Source: Legionellaceae bacterium (GTDB lineage Bacteria > Pseudomonadota > Gammaproteobacteria > Legionellales > Legionellaceae). From it: a stretch of 64,000 bases of DNA. The notes beneath the pieces are model-generated. The model made no database searches. It had not been told where the DNA came from and saw only the letters and a program-made list of their open reading frames with translations. Below, one piece after another: positions 54,642 through 62,713 of the stretch; position 1 is the first letter of the stretch; the number at the start of each line of letters is the position of its first letter. The stretch spans positions 1 through 64,000 of the forward strand of contig JAGOTG010000005.1 in the NCBI GenBank assembly GCA_018061965.1, read 5' to 3'. The position numbers and the translations under genes are program-made.

Positions 54642-56050
54642 TTAATTTTCCCGGCTTTACGAGCCGCGACTAATTTTACCGCTAAAGCACAAGACAATAG
54701 CTTTGTGCGTATGGAGTCGGCTCGACTAAATAACATGATGGGGACGCGCGCACCTAACACAATCCCGGCTGCACCAGCGTGTCCAAAAAAAGTGAGTTGT
54801 TTTGCTAAAATATTACCGGATTCTATATCAGGCACTAAAAGAATATCCGCGTCTCCGGCGACAGGAGAAATAATGCCTTTCTCTTCTGCGGCTTGTGAAT
54901 TAATCGCATTATCAAAGGCCAATGGTCCGTCAAGAATTCCATCGGTAATTTGTCCTCGATCAGCCATTTTGCAGAGAACCGCTGCATCAGCAGTCGCTTG
55001 CATCTTTGGGTGAATAAACTCTGTGGCAGCGAGAATAGCGACTTTGGGCTGCTTATCATCACCGAACAATACTCGCCAGAGGTTGATGGCGTTTTGGCAA
55101 ATATCGGCCTTATCAGCAGCGTCCGGGGCAATATTGATGGCCGCATCGGTAATGATAAGCGGCTTATGGTAAGAGGGCACGTCCATGACATACGCATGAC
55201 TAATACGGTATTTTGTACGTAAATTTGCGGCCGTTGGTACAAGTGCTGCCAGCAACTCCTGGCTGCTAAGAGAGCCTTTCATAATGGCTTCGACGGTACC
55301 CTCTGACGCCAACGCGGCAGCTTTCGCCGCCGCCGCATCACTATGCTCCGTGTCTATTACATCCCACTGGGATATATTAATTCCTGCCTGCGTGGCTGCG
55401 AGCTTAATTTTATTCAATGGACCAATTAAGATAGGGATGATAAGTCCAGAATTAACACAGTCAACGACCGCCTGTAGTGCACTAACCTTCACCGGGTGGA
55501 CAACAGCCGTGCGGATGGCATTTAATTTTTCACAAGACTGAATGATGGTATGGAAGCGATCCTGATGAATTTCTATGTCTGGTAACTGCGCACGCGCAAG
55601 ACGTATTTTTTTAGTTGGGGCAAGAACCGTCGCAAGCCCTTCAACCACGGTATCGCCGTGCTGGTTGACTCCTTTGCAATCAAACGTAACAATGGGTTTG
55701 TCGGTACGTTTATCACGTACAAGAAGGGTGATATTGATGGTATCCCCAATTCGTACGGGTTTTTTAAATTTAATATTCTGCTCCAGATAAATAGTCCCAG
55801 GGCCTGGTAACAGTGTACCAAGTAGCGCAGAAATCAATGATCCCAGCCACATGCCGTGCCCCACGATGCCATGGAAAATATTGCTTTCTGAAAATACCGC
55901 ATCCATGTGAGCAGGGTTAACATCGCCGGACACAGTGGCAAATAGCATAATGTCCTCTTGTGTCAATGTTCTACTCAGAGTCGCTTGACGCCCAAGCGAA
56001 AGCTCATCAAAAGGAACATTTTCAAGAAATTCTTCAGTCATCGCTTTCAC
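54638..56050 (-). CDS. Bifunctional MaoC dehydratase / phosphate acetyl(butyryl)transferase
   Basis: A 470-residue fusion. Residues about 10-150 are a MaoC hot-dog hydratase: SLGRQATLSRTLTQEDI, FATVSGDVNPAHMD and GIVGHGMWLGSLISALLG, with Asp/His of the hydratase motif. Residues about 160-470 are a Pta-type phosphotransacylase, with DAAINIAPDAADKADI, VAILAATEFIHPKMQATADAA and DILLVPDIESGNILAKQL. It could hydrate enoyl-CoA and turn an acyl-CoA into acyl phosphate for the next enzyme, AckA. This fusion beside ackA and fabI is a recurrent bacterial arrangement. Confidence 0.9.
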   Translation of the reverse strand: MKAMTEEFLENVPFDELSLGRQATLSRTLTQEDIMLFATVSGDVNPAHMDAVFSESNIFHGIVGHGMWLGSLISALLGTLLPGPGTIYLEQNIKFKKPVRIGDTINITLLVRDKRTDKPIVTFDCKGVNQHGDTVVEGLATVLAPTKKIRLARAQLPDIEIHQDRFHTIIQSCEKLNAIRTAVVHPVKVSALQAVVDCVNSGLIIPILIGPLNKIKLAATQAGINISQWDVIDTEHSDAAAAKAAALASEGTVEAIMKGSLSSQELLAALVPTAANLRTKYRISHAYVMDVPSYHKPLIITDAAINIAPDAADKADICQNAINLWRVLFGDDKQPKVAILAATEFIHPKMQATADAAVLCKMADRGQITDGILDGPLAFDNAINSQAAEEKGIISPVAGDADILLVPDIESGNILAKQLTFFGHAGAAGIVLGARVPIMLFSRADSIRTKLLSCALAVKLVAARKAGKIK

Positions 56051-56088
56051 CTTTTGTTTGCTCTGCTAAGATGCCAGGCACCAATGTC

Positions 56089-58836
56089 TTAACTAACATC
56101 TTTACCATAAAGCGTATCATAATGCGTTGGGTTTTTACCGAAAATAAGCAATCGAAGTTGTTTTTCAATTTCTAGAATAGCAAAAAACACGATACCTAAG
56201 ATGACAATAAGTACCCCATCAAACAAGGGAATTGATTTTGTGGAGAATATTTGTTGTAAAAGCGGGATATACGTAATAGCAAATTGTGCCATTGTTAAAA
56301 TAATGACCGATATCCATACTACCTTAGTTCCTTTGACGGCTTTCCAAGTCAATGACGTACCATATATATTACGGATGAAGAATAAATGGGAAATTTCCAT
56401 AACAACCAATGAATTAAGAGCGATAGTGCGAGCGAGCTCAATTGAATAGTGACGATCAATCGCGTAGAAATAAATAGCAAAAACGCCACAGACAAACAGA
56501 ACAGAAACCACAATAATATGCCACACTAAAACACCGGTTAGTAGTGGCTGAACACGTGGTCGAGGTAGCCGTCGCATGGTGTTTTCTTCCGTCGGCTCAA
56601 AAGCCAGCGTCATGCCCAGGGTAATCGTGGTAATCAGGTTTATCCATAAAATCTGAACGGGTGTTACTGGAAGAGTCATGCCAAAAAGTAATGCGACTAT
56701 AATAGTTATTGTCTCACCTGCATTAGTAGGCAGAGTCCAACTAATCACTTTTTTCAGATTATCATAAACGGTCCGTCCTTCACGCACCGCGGCTTCTATC
56801 GAGGTAAAATTATCATCCGTCAATATTAAATCAGCAGCTTCTTTGGCCGCCTCGCTGCCTTTTTTACCCATCGCAATGCCTGCATCTGCTCGCTTCAAAG
56901 CAGGTGCATCATTAACGCCATCACCCGTCATTGCAACGGTCATGCCAAGAGATTGCAGCGCCATAACCAATCTCAGCTTATGCTCCGGACTTGTGCGAGC
57001 GAAGATGTCCGTCGCTAATATGGCTGTTTTGAGCGACTCATCATTCATTTTATCCAAATCAGCACCCGTCAAAACCTTGTCCGTATTTTTAAGCCCTATT
57101 TGCTGACCGATAGCAAGTGCTGTACTGGCATGATCGCCAGTTATCATTTTCACCTGAATGCCTGCCTTATGACATTGGGCAACGGATGTAATGGCTTCGG
57201 GCCGAGGTGGGTCAATCAACCCCACCATACCGAGTAAAATTAGATCATGTTCCACGTCAGTAAATTCTAGAATAGTATGATTAGAATGAATTGATCGCAC
57301 GGCAAAAGCCAAGACGCGCTGGCCTTTAGCTGCAATGGCCTCAATTTTCTCCAGCCAATATTTTTTGTTTAATGGCTCTAACTTACCATCACTCTGTTGT
57401 TCCTGACACATTGTTAAAATTTTTTCTGGCGCACCCTTAACAAAAATGAATGCTTTATTTAAATGATTATGATGCAAGGTTGCCATAAACCGATGTCGTG
57501 CATCAAAAGGGATAGTATCGGTGCGTGTCCATGCGTTTCTTTCTTCTTGCAAAACGAGATCTGCTTTTGCTGCAAACGCCAATAGCGCCCCCTCCATGGG
57601 ATCTCCCTCCATAACCCAATGGCCTTCTTTCTCATCAAGCGAAGCATCGTTGCAGAGAATGGCCGCTCGTGCGAGTTCTAGTAGCGGTGGGTGTTCATTA
57701 CTGTCAATACGTCGTTCTTTCAGTATGATTTCACCCACTGGCTCATATCCAGAGCCCTCCAATATAAACTGGTGATCACTCGTTACAACTGACGCCACAG
57801 ACATTTCATTGAGCGTCAGCGTGCCTGTTTTATCAGTGCATATCACTGAAACCGAGCCGAGTGTTTCAATCGTAGGTAAATGACGCACAATCGCATGTCG
57901 ACGTGCCATTGCTTGCACCCCGATGGCTAACGTGATGGAAAAAACGGTAGGAAGCCCTTCGGGAATAGCCGCCACAGACAAGCTGACGACGACCATGAAT
58001 AACTCGCTAAAGTCGTGGTGTTGTACAAAACAACCATAAGCAAGAAGCATTGCTGCCATGAGCAATATCAGTAGGGTAAGCCATTTCCCAAATAGCGCCA
58101 TCTGTGTGACCAGAGGTGTAGTGAGTAAGGTTACCTGCGATAACAAACCACTGATGCGACCGATTTGCGTTGATTTCCCTGTTTCTACTACAACACCAAT
58201 ACCTTGACCATTGGTGACCAACGTGCCGCTATACGCCATACAACTGCGATCGCCAAGAGCTGAATTCTTAATCACTGGCTTTATGTTTTTTTCAACGGGT
58301 ACAGACTCACCCGTGAGAATGGCTTCCTGGATGGTGAGCCCATGCGTTTTTAGTAAACGCATATCAGCGGGAACTTTGTCCCCGGCTTCCAATAAAACAA
58401 CGTCACCCGGTACAAGCGATTCTCCGGCGATACTGTGGCGCTCTCCATTACGCAATACGGTAGCAGTAGTAAAGAGCATCTTGCGAATAGATTCCAAGGC
58501 TTTTTCTGCTTTTCCTTCCTGAATAAAACCGATAAACGCATTAATAACAACAACCGCTAAAATAACAAAGGTATCCGTTAGATGTTGCAATAGCGCTGTA
58601 ATGAAAGCCGCGCCCAGTAATACATAAATTAGGATATTATGAAATTGCAATAAAAAACGGAGCAATACACTCTTTTTTTGGGGCTCTGGTAATTGGTTAA
58701 AACCATAAATGCCTAATCTTTCCTGAGCCTCCGCCTCACTTAAGCCTGTTTCGGTTGCTTTTAAAGTGCTCATTGCTGAGGCAACAGATTGCTCGTGCCA
58801 AGAGTGCGTTATAAAGTCATCCTCTTTCTCTGTCAT
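56089..58836 (-). CDS. P-type cation-transporting ATPase (type II, Ca2+/Na+/K+-like)
   Basis: A 915-residue P2-type ATPase with ten TM segments: actuator TGES (175-178), PEGLP (292-296), phosphorylation site DKTGTLT (Asp335) and hinge GDGVNDAPALKRADAGIAMG. The overall pattern matches bacterial SERCA/PMR1-like pumps, but ion choice cannot be settled. I place the start at 58836 (MTEKEDD) with an AGGAAA ribosome site; the upstream extension belongs to the broken usp gene. It is in the middle of the minus-strand stress module. The pump may balance cytosolic ions together with NhaA. Confidence 0.92.
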   Translation of the reverse strand: MTEKEDDFITHSWHEQSVASAMSTLKATETGLSEAEAQERLGIYGFNQLPEPQKKSVLLRFLLQFHNILIYVLLGAAFITALLQHLTDTFVILAVVVINAFIGFIQEGKAEKALESIRKMLFTTATVLRNGERHSIAGESLVPGDVVLLEAGDKVPADMRLLKTHGLTIQEAILTGESVPVEKNIKPVIKNSALGDRSCMAYSGTLVTNGQGIGVVVETGKSTQIGRISGLLSQVTLLTTPLVTQMALFGKWLTLLILLMAAMLLAYGCFVQHHDFSELFMVVVSLSVAAIPEGLPTVFSITLAIGVQAMARRHAIVRHLPTIETLGSVSVICTDKTGTLTLNEMSVASVVTSDHQFILEGSGYEPVGEIILKERRIDSNEHPPLLELARAAILCNDASLDEKEGHWVMEGDPMEGALLAFAAKADLVLQEERNAWTRTDTIPFDARHRFMATLHHNHLNKAFIFVKGAPEKILTMCQEQQSDGKLEPLNKKYWLEKIEAIAAKGQRVLAFAVRSIHSNHTILEFTDVEHDLILLGMVGLIDPPRPEAITSVAQCHKAGIQVKMITGDHASTALAIGQQIGLKNTDKVLTGADLDKMNDESLKTAILATDIFARTSPEHKLRLVMALQSLGMTVAMTGDGVNDAPALKRADAGIAMGKKGSEAAKEAADLILTDDNFTSIEAAVREGRTVYDNLKKVISWTLPTNAGETITIIVALLFGMTLPVTPVQILWINLITTITLGMTLAFEPTEENTMRRLPRPRVQPLLTGVLVWHIIVVSVLFVCGVFAIYFYAIDRHYSIELARTIALNSLVVMEISHLFFIRNIYGTSLTWKAVKGTKVVWISVIILTMAQFAITYIPLLQQIFSTKSIPLFDGVLIVILGIVFFAILEIEKQLRLLIFGKNPTHYDTLYGKDVS

Positions 58837-58850
58837 ACTATTTCCTCGTA

Positions 58851-59190
58851 TTAATATGCCTTGACAGGAGAAACAAATCCTTGTGGTTTTAATGCTAACA
58901 ATGAACAATCAATTTTCTGCAGTATTACCAATAATGAAACCTGATATTCCTGTACGTGCTAATGTTCCCATGATTAAAATATCAATTTTTGTATCGGTAA
59001 TTGTTGCCGGAATAAGATCTTCCGGCTGGCCTTTAAGTAGTTCGATAGCGTATTCATTATTAAGATTTGATATAGAAACAGTGCGCAAGGGCATTTAAGC
59101 AACAACTCCATATCAAGTGCTTTAAAACCTTTTGTGTTTTCACTCGTTTCTACTCCGTTAATGAGGAGATCGTGTGAATGCTGAAGACGA
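58851..59190 (-). pseudogene. Universal stress protein gene, frameshifted and truncated
   Basis: Three minus-strand frames carry consecutive pieces of a UspE-type protein. They are NTKGFKALDMELLLKCPCAL, then AIELLKGQPEDLIPATI with DILIMGTLARTGISGFIIGN, then IDCSLLALKPQGFVSPVKAY ending at TAA (58851-58853). The 'GxxxRTGxxGFxxGNTAE' block is the usp nucleotide-binding signature. At least two frameshifts separate the pieces and the N-terminal half is missing. It lies between nhaA and the P-type ATPase gene, typical company for low-oxygen stress clusters. Confidence 0.78.
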
Positions 59191-59220
59191 ACGAGATATT
59201 CTCGCTAACAACAGGGTCTC

Positions 59221-60375
59221 CTAATACTTACGAGATACTTTTTTTAAGACTAAAAATCCTGCTAGACCGGCGGCAAAGGAACCAAGTACCACACCGATTT
59301 TAACCAAAGGCATTAAATTTAGATGACTCTCTTGATAAGCTAATGATCCAATGAACAAACTCATGGTAAAACCCACACCACAAATTAGCGCAATACCATA
59401 TACTTGCTTCAGACTAATATGATCATCTTTAAGAAGTTGTTTAAATTTAACAAAATAACTTAATGGTAAAAAAATACCGATTTGCTTGCCAAAAAATAAA
59501 CCGAAAGCTATGCCTAACACAATAGGGTGAGCAAACATCGAAACATCAAGACCTATAAATGTAACGCCTGCGTTTGCAAAGGCGAAAACAGGAAGAATTA
59601 AGAACACGATCCAATGGTGCAGACCATCTTCCAGACGAGTCAGCATGGATTCTTTGCCTTCATCAGGGATTGTCATCGCAATCACAATGCCAGCCAATGT
59701 TGCATGAACACCTGATTTCAACACAGCAACCCACAAGGCTATACCAAACAATATGAAGACTGAAACACGACGGCATTTAAAATAATTTAAGCCAATTAAA
59801 ACCATGGTCAACAATAAAGCCAACGCAAGGGAAAAAAGGGATAATGATTTTGTATAAAAAATTGCAATAATCACAATGGCCGCAATATCATCAAAAATAG
59901 CAATGGCTGTTATTAGAATTTTAAAGGAAAGCGGTATGCGTGAACCTAAGAGCGACACAATACCTAACGTAAAAGCGATGTCAGTGGCAGTGGGTATTGC
60001 CCATCCTTGCAAGTAAACTGGATTGTGGAAATTAAAAAATGTGAATATTAAGGCAGGAACCAAGAGACCGCTGGACGCCGTAATCACTGGCGTCATGAGG
60101 TTGGTTTTATTACTCAGAACACCGCGCTTGATTTCTCGTTTAATTTCAAGACCGATGAGCATGAAATAAATGGCCATTAAACCATCATTAATCCATAAAA
60201 TGAGTGGTTTTTTTATGAAAAAATGATCAATGCCAACACTTGCCTTCATTTGTAAGAAATAGTTATAAGCATCACGGTAAGGAGAGTTGGCTAGGAGTAA
60301 GGCAAGTACTGCGGCGATAAATAGTAACAACCCCCCAAGTGTTTCCAAGCTATAAAAAGAATTCGACTTGCTCAT
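59221..60375 (-). CDS. nhaA: Na+/H+ antiporter NhaA
   Basis: A 384-residue antiporter, close to E. coli NhaA (388), with about 12 TM segments. The functional core is complete: GWAIPTATDIAFTLGIVSLLGSR and the Asp pair in ITAIAIFDDIAAIVII, which binds Na+/H+. It exchanges internal Na+ for external H+ to control pH and sodium. It sits 7 bp downstream of the phaC remnant on the minus strand. Confidence 0.95.
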   Translation of the reverse strand: MSKSNSFYSLETLGGLLLFIAAVLALLLANSPYRDAYNYFLQMKASVGIDHFFIKKPLILWINDGLMAIYFMLIGLEIKREIKRGVLSNKTNLMTPVITASSGLLVPALIFTFFNFHNPVYLQGWAIPTATDIAFTLGIVSLLGSRIPLSFKILITAIAIFDDIAAIVIIAIFYTKSLSLFSLALALLLTMVLIGLNYFKCRRVSVFILFGIALWVAVLKSGVHATLAGIVIAMTIPDEGKESMLTRLEDGLHHWIVFLILPVFAFANAGVTFIGLDVSMFAHPIVLGIAFGLFFGKQIGIFLPLSYFVKFKQLLKDDHISLKQVYGIALICGVGFTMSLFIGSLAYQESHLNLMPLVKIGVVLGSFAAGLAGFLVLKKVSRKY

Positions 60376-60382
60376 AAGAACC

Positions 60383-60660
60383 CTACTTGTTCATCACATA
60401 GGTGCCAGGTGCGGCAAGAAGTTGCTTCTCGATGGGGGATGGTGAAACACGTTTTGCACTGCCATGGGTTACTAACCAAGCGAGCCCCCAAGAACCATTG
60501 CGTTTTTCTGCCGATTTTAACCATTTGTTTGGCCCAAATAATGGGTATGATTATTATGTTCGGTGATAAGGTAGGAACCACCATCATGATTTGGTTCACT
60601 GATGATGCCTGCATGATAACCGCCATTAGTTAGTACAAAAGTGATGTTAGTATTTGTCAT
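60383..60660 (-). pseudogene. phaC: C-terminal remnant of a polyhydroxyalkanoate synthase gene
   Basis: On the minus strand one frame reads NITFVLTNGGYHAGIISEPN and, after a frameshift near 60520, another reads WLKSAEKRNGSWGLAWLV ending LLAAPGTYVMNK (stop 60383-60385). This matches the distinctive C-terminus of class I PHA synthases: VTFxLTxGGHNAGIVSEP, then W...GSWWPAW..WL, then APGxYV. The catalytic Cys/Asp region is absent, so only the last 90 or so codons survive. It shows that the neighbouring module once belonged to a polyhydroxyalkanoate-linked cluster. Confidence 0.72.
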
Positions 60661-60802
60661 TAGATATATCTTATACACAGACTTCCAATGTGCTACCTAG
60701 ACAATATCCCATTAGGTGAATACCCGTGTTAGGGATAATGTCGCACACGGCATCAACCGAGGTCAAGTCCTAAAAGTCCGGTAAATTCCCGCCAATTCAT
60801 CT

Positions 60803-61085
60803 AAGGGAATCTGTCATTTTCAGTATAAATAAAAATCAGTACGTTACTCGAAGCGTTGCCCGGTAACAAAGCTGCAAATGTAGGTTTGTTGTCGGAAAAT
60901 CATCTTTAATAGTACTGGTCATTGGTGCAATAAATCAAACTTTTACTGTTAATTTAATAGCAGCCCCAAAAACCACTTAACACCCCCTTAATGTTCAAAT
61001 GTTATACTAAATGCACACTATTGGAGGCCGTAATTATGAAAGTAATTTTAATTGGGGAAGAACATATTGGTGCGCAGGGTCCTTG
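60803..61085 (+). repeat. Right copy of the duplicated locus (eroded)
   Basis: Matches the left copy in three blocks: 60803-60895 (effector 3' codons and hairpin, like 51690-51782), about 60892-60934 (internal mazF sequence, like 51972-52014) and about 60934-61085 (like 52450-52600, including the start of the ChaN/TraB-like gene). The joints occur at short shared sequences (GTCGG/GCCGG and CAATAA), as expected for deletions. No gene lies between 60661 and 61035 otherwise. Confidence 0.88.
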
Positions 61086-61581
61086 TATTTTATTGGAAAT
61101 ATTGCAAGAGTTAAAACACCAAGAGGTAGCCTGTTCGCTTGGTCTCGAAATTCCTTCTCTGGAATGTGTCGACAATTTATATTCTATTGGCGATGCCACC
61201 AAAACTGACTGGCTATTAGCTCAATTACAACGAAAATTATTTATTTTAAGCGCCATGGAAATATTTCCTGCTTTTGCTGCAGATCTGGCTAATAAAGAAA
61301 AGGAACGAGCCGTTCGGGATGAAATCATGGCAGCAGAAATTTTTGACCGAAATGAAGATGTGGTCGTGATGTTAGTGGGTGCGTTACATCTTGAAGGCAT
61401 CTCGCGCCATCTTAAAACTGGTGGCATCGAAGTATTATGTTTTGCTCCTCAATCACCCCTAGCTATGCTTCTTTTTCCCAGCATTGGTCAGCATATTAGC
61501 AGTGAAAATGGTTTTTTTTATAACAGTGGATGTGAGAATATATCGCATGCTAAACAAAGAATCAGTCAATTTGTCCATTAG
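61036..61581 (+). CDS. ChaN/TraB-like hypothetical protein
   Basis: A 181-residue soluble protein starting MKVILIGEEHIG behind GGAGG. The conserved features are the early GEEH motif, a following Glu in LGLEIPSLE, and a late VVVMLVGALHLEGISRHL. This layout (GExH ... E ... GxxHxxG) resembles the TraB/PrgY/GumN and ChaN/erythromycin-esterase-like superfamily, whose members use such residues for metal or heme binding or hydrolysis. The match is by motif only. Its first 15 codons are duplicated at 52553. The stop codon lies inside a 19-bp inverted repeat. Confidence 0.6.
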   Translation: MKVILIGEEHIGAQGPCILLEILQELKHQEVACSLGLEIPSLECVDNLYSIGDATKTDWLLAQLQRKLFILSAMEIFPAFAADLANKEKERAVRDEIMAAEIFDRNEDVVVMLVGALHLEGISRHLKTGGIEVLCFAPQSPLAMLLFPSIGQHISSENGFFYNSGCENISHAKQRISQFVH

Positions 61582-61722
61582 ACTTCTTGCATAACCTGCG
61601 CCTTTGGTTTTATTGCGGCGTTACAAACGTTTCTGCGGTGCTCATTGACACCGGTAAACTCCGCTCCTCGAAATGTTTGTGCCTTGCACAAAATCAAAAT
61701 TCACAGGTTATGCAAGAAGTCT
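61580..61722. repeat. 143-bp element bounded by perfect 19-bp inverted repeats
   Basis: AGACTTCTTGCATAACCTG (61580-61598) and its exact complement (61704-61722) enclose 105 bp with no gene; the next inward bases also show partial symmetry (TTTTGTGC/GCACAAAA type). It looks like a small non-autonomous (MITE-like) element. Its left end overlaps the stop codon of the ChaN/TraB-like gene. Confidence 0.8.
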
Positions 61723-61755
61723 ATTGATGCACGGGGTTTTGCGTAAGTCCTGTTG

Positions 61756-62610
61756 TTACAATGAACGAAGTTTTTTTAATAAAAAATACTCTAAAGATTC
61801 AATTGCTTTGTTGCCATTTTGTTTTTTTATTAATGATATTGGAATTTCTGCTATGGAAGGGAGTATTTTATGTTCCAGTTGAGTTAAATAATCTGGGATC
61901 AGTGTTTCTTGAATAATACTAATGCCTAAACCAGCTTTGACAGCCGCCATTTTACCTGCGTAACTTGGGCTAGTGTAAGCAAGACGCCATTTTATACCCG
62001 CTTTTTCTAGCGCATGAATGGCACTTTCCCTATATACGCAGGGTTTAGGAGAGAGAACCAACGGCACTACTGTATTTTTATTTATTACAGGAAGTAACTC
62101 CGGCTTTCCAATCCATTTTACAGCTTCTTTCCAAATCGTTGCTTGTTGCAAGAACTCGTTTGGTGGTGCCATTTTTATTAATACCAGGTCCAATTTTCCT
62201 GCCTTAAATCCTTCAAGAACATTGATGGTTAAATCACATTCAACGTTTAAAAGAATACGAGGATGTAGTCTTGAGAAATCAACCAAAACATCAGATAAAA
62301 TCACAGTAGCAAAATCTTCTGGTAATCCGAACCGAATTTCACCTTGTAGATCCGGTTCTTTAAACCGATCTAATGACTCTCGATGTAATAAGTAGATTTG
62401 CTTCGCGTAGGCAATGAAAATCTCCCCTTCGGTCGTGAGTGATAACTCTTTGCCTCTATTAAACAAAGGTTTTCCAACTAAATTTTCAAGTTTCGCGATT
62501 TGTTGGCTAATAGCAGATTGTGTTCGTCCTACCCGATCTGCTGCCTTGGTAAAACTTCCACTATCAGAAACCGCAAGAAAGCATTGTAAAGTGACTGTGT
62601 CTAGTGACAT
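61756..62610 (-). CDS. LysR-family transcriptional regulator
   Basis: A 284-residue LysR protein. The N-terminal winged helix-turn-helix (LQCFLAVSDSGSFTKAADRV, QSAISQQIAKLENLVGKPLF) is followed by an effector-binding periplasmic-type domain (about 90-284). I place the start at 62610 (MSLDTVT) with AGGAAA upstream on that strand. It is divergent from the dabB-like gene, a common layout for CbbR/LysR control of inorganic-carbon or ion transport genes, so it probably regulates that operon from the 103-bp gap. Confidence 0.93.
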   Translation of the reverse strand: MSLDTVTLQCFLAVSDSGSFTKAADRVGRTQSAISQQIAKLENLVGKPLFNRGKELSLTTEGEIFIAYAKQIYLLHRESLDRFKEPDLQGEIRFGLPEDFATVILSDVLVDFSRLHPRILLNVECDLTINVLEGFKAGKLDLVLIKMAPPNEFLQQATIWKEAVKWIGKPELLPVINKNTVVPLVLSPKPCVYRESAIHALEKAGIKWRLAYTSPSYAGKMAAVKAGLGISIIQETLIPDYLTQLEHKILPSIAEIPISLIKKQNGNKAIESLEYFLLKKLRSL

Positions 62611-62630
62611 TAGATTTCCTAATAATAGCA

Positions 62631-62654
62631 ATTAGAATTTTTAAGTTTACTAAT
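62631..62654. promoter_or_regulatory. Candidate LysR operator in the divergent gap
   Basis: The interrupted dyad ATTAG-N14-CTAAT (62631-62635 and 62650-62654) lies between the LysR start (62610) and the dabB-like start (62714). LysR regulators usually bind such T-rich interrupted palindromes. Binding is unproven. Confidence 0.4.
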
Positions 62655-62713
62655 ATTAGCACGTCTACTATATTTCGCCAACACAAACAGAAAAACTAAT
62701 AAGGAGTTTTTTA

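Noticed and set aside
58837..58908. 24-residue N-terminal extension of the P-type ATPase
   Set aside because: This DNA encodes the end of the broken universal stress protein gene in another frame, and AGGAAA precedes the ATG at 58836.
60409..60633. Plus-strand frame in the gap upstream of nhaA
   Set aside because: The minus strand here reads as the C-terminal part of PHA synthase over two frames, which explains the open frame as antisense.
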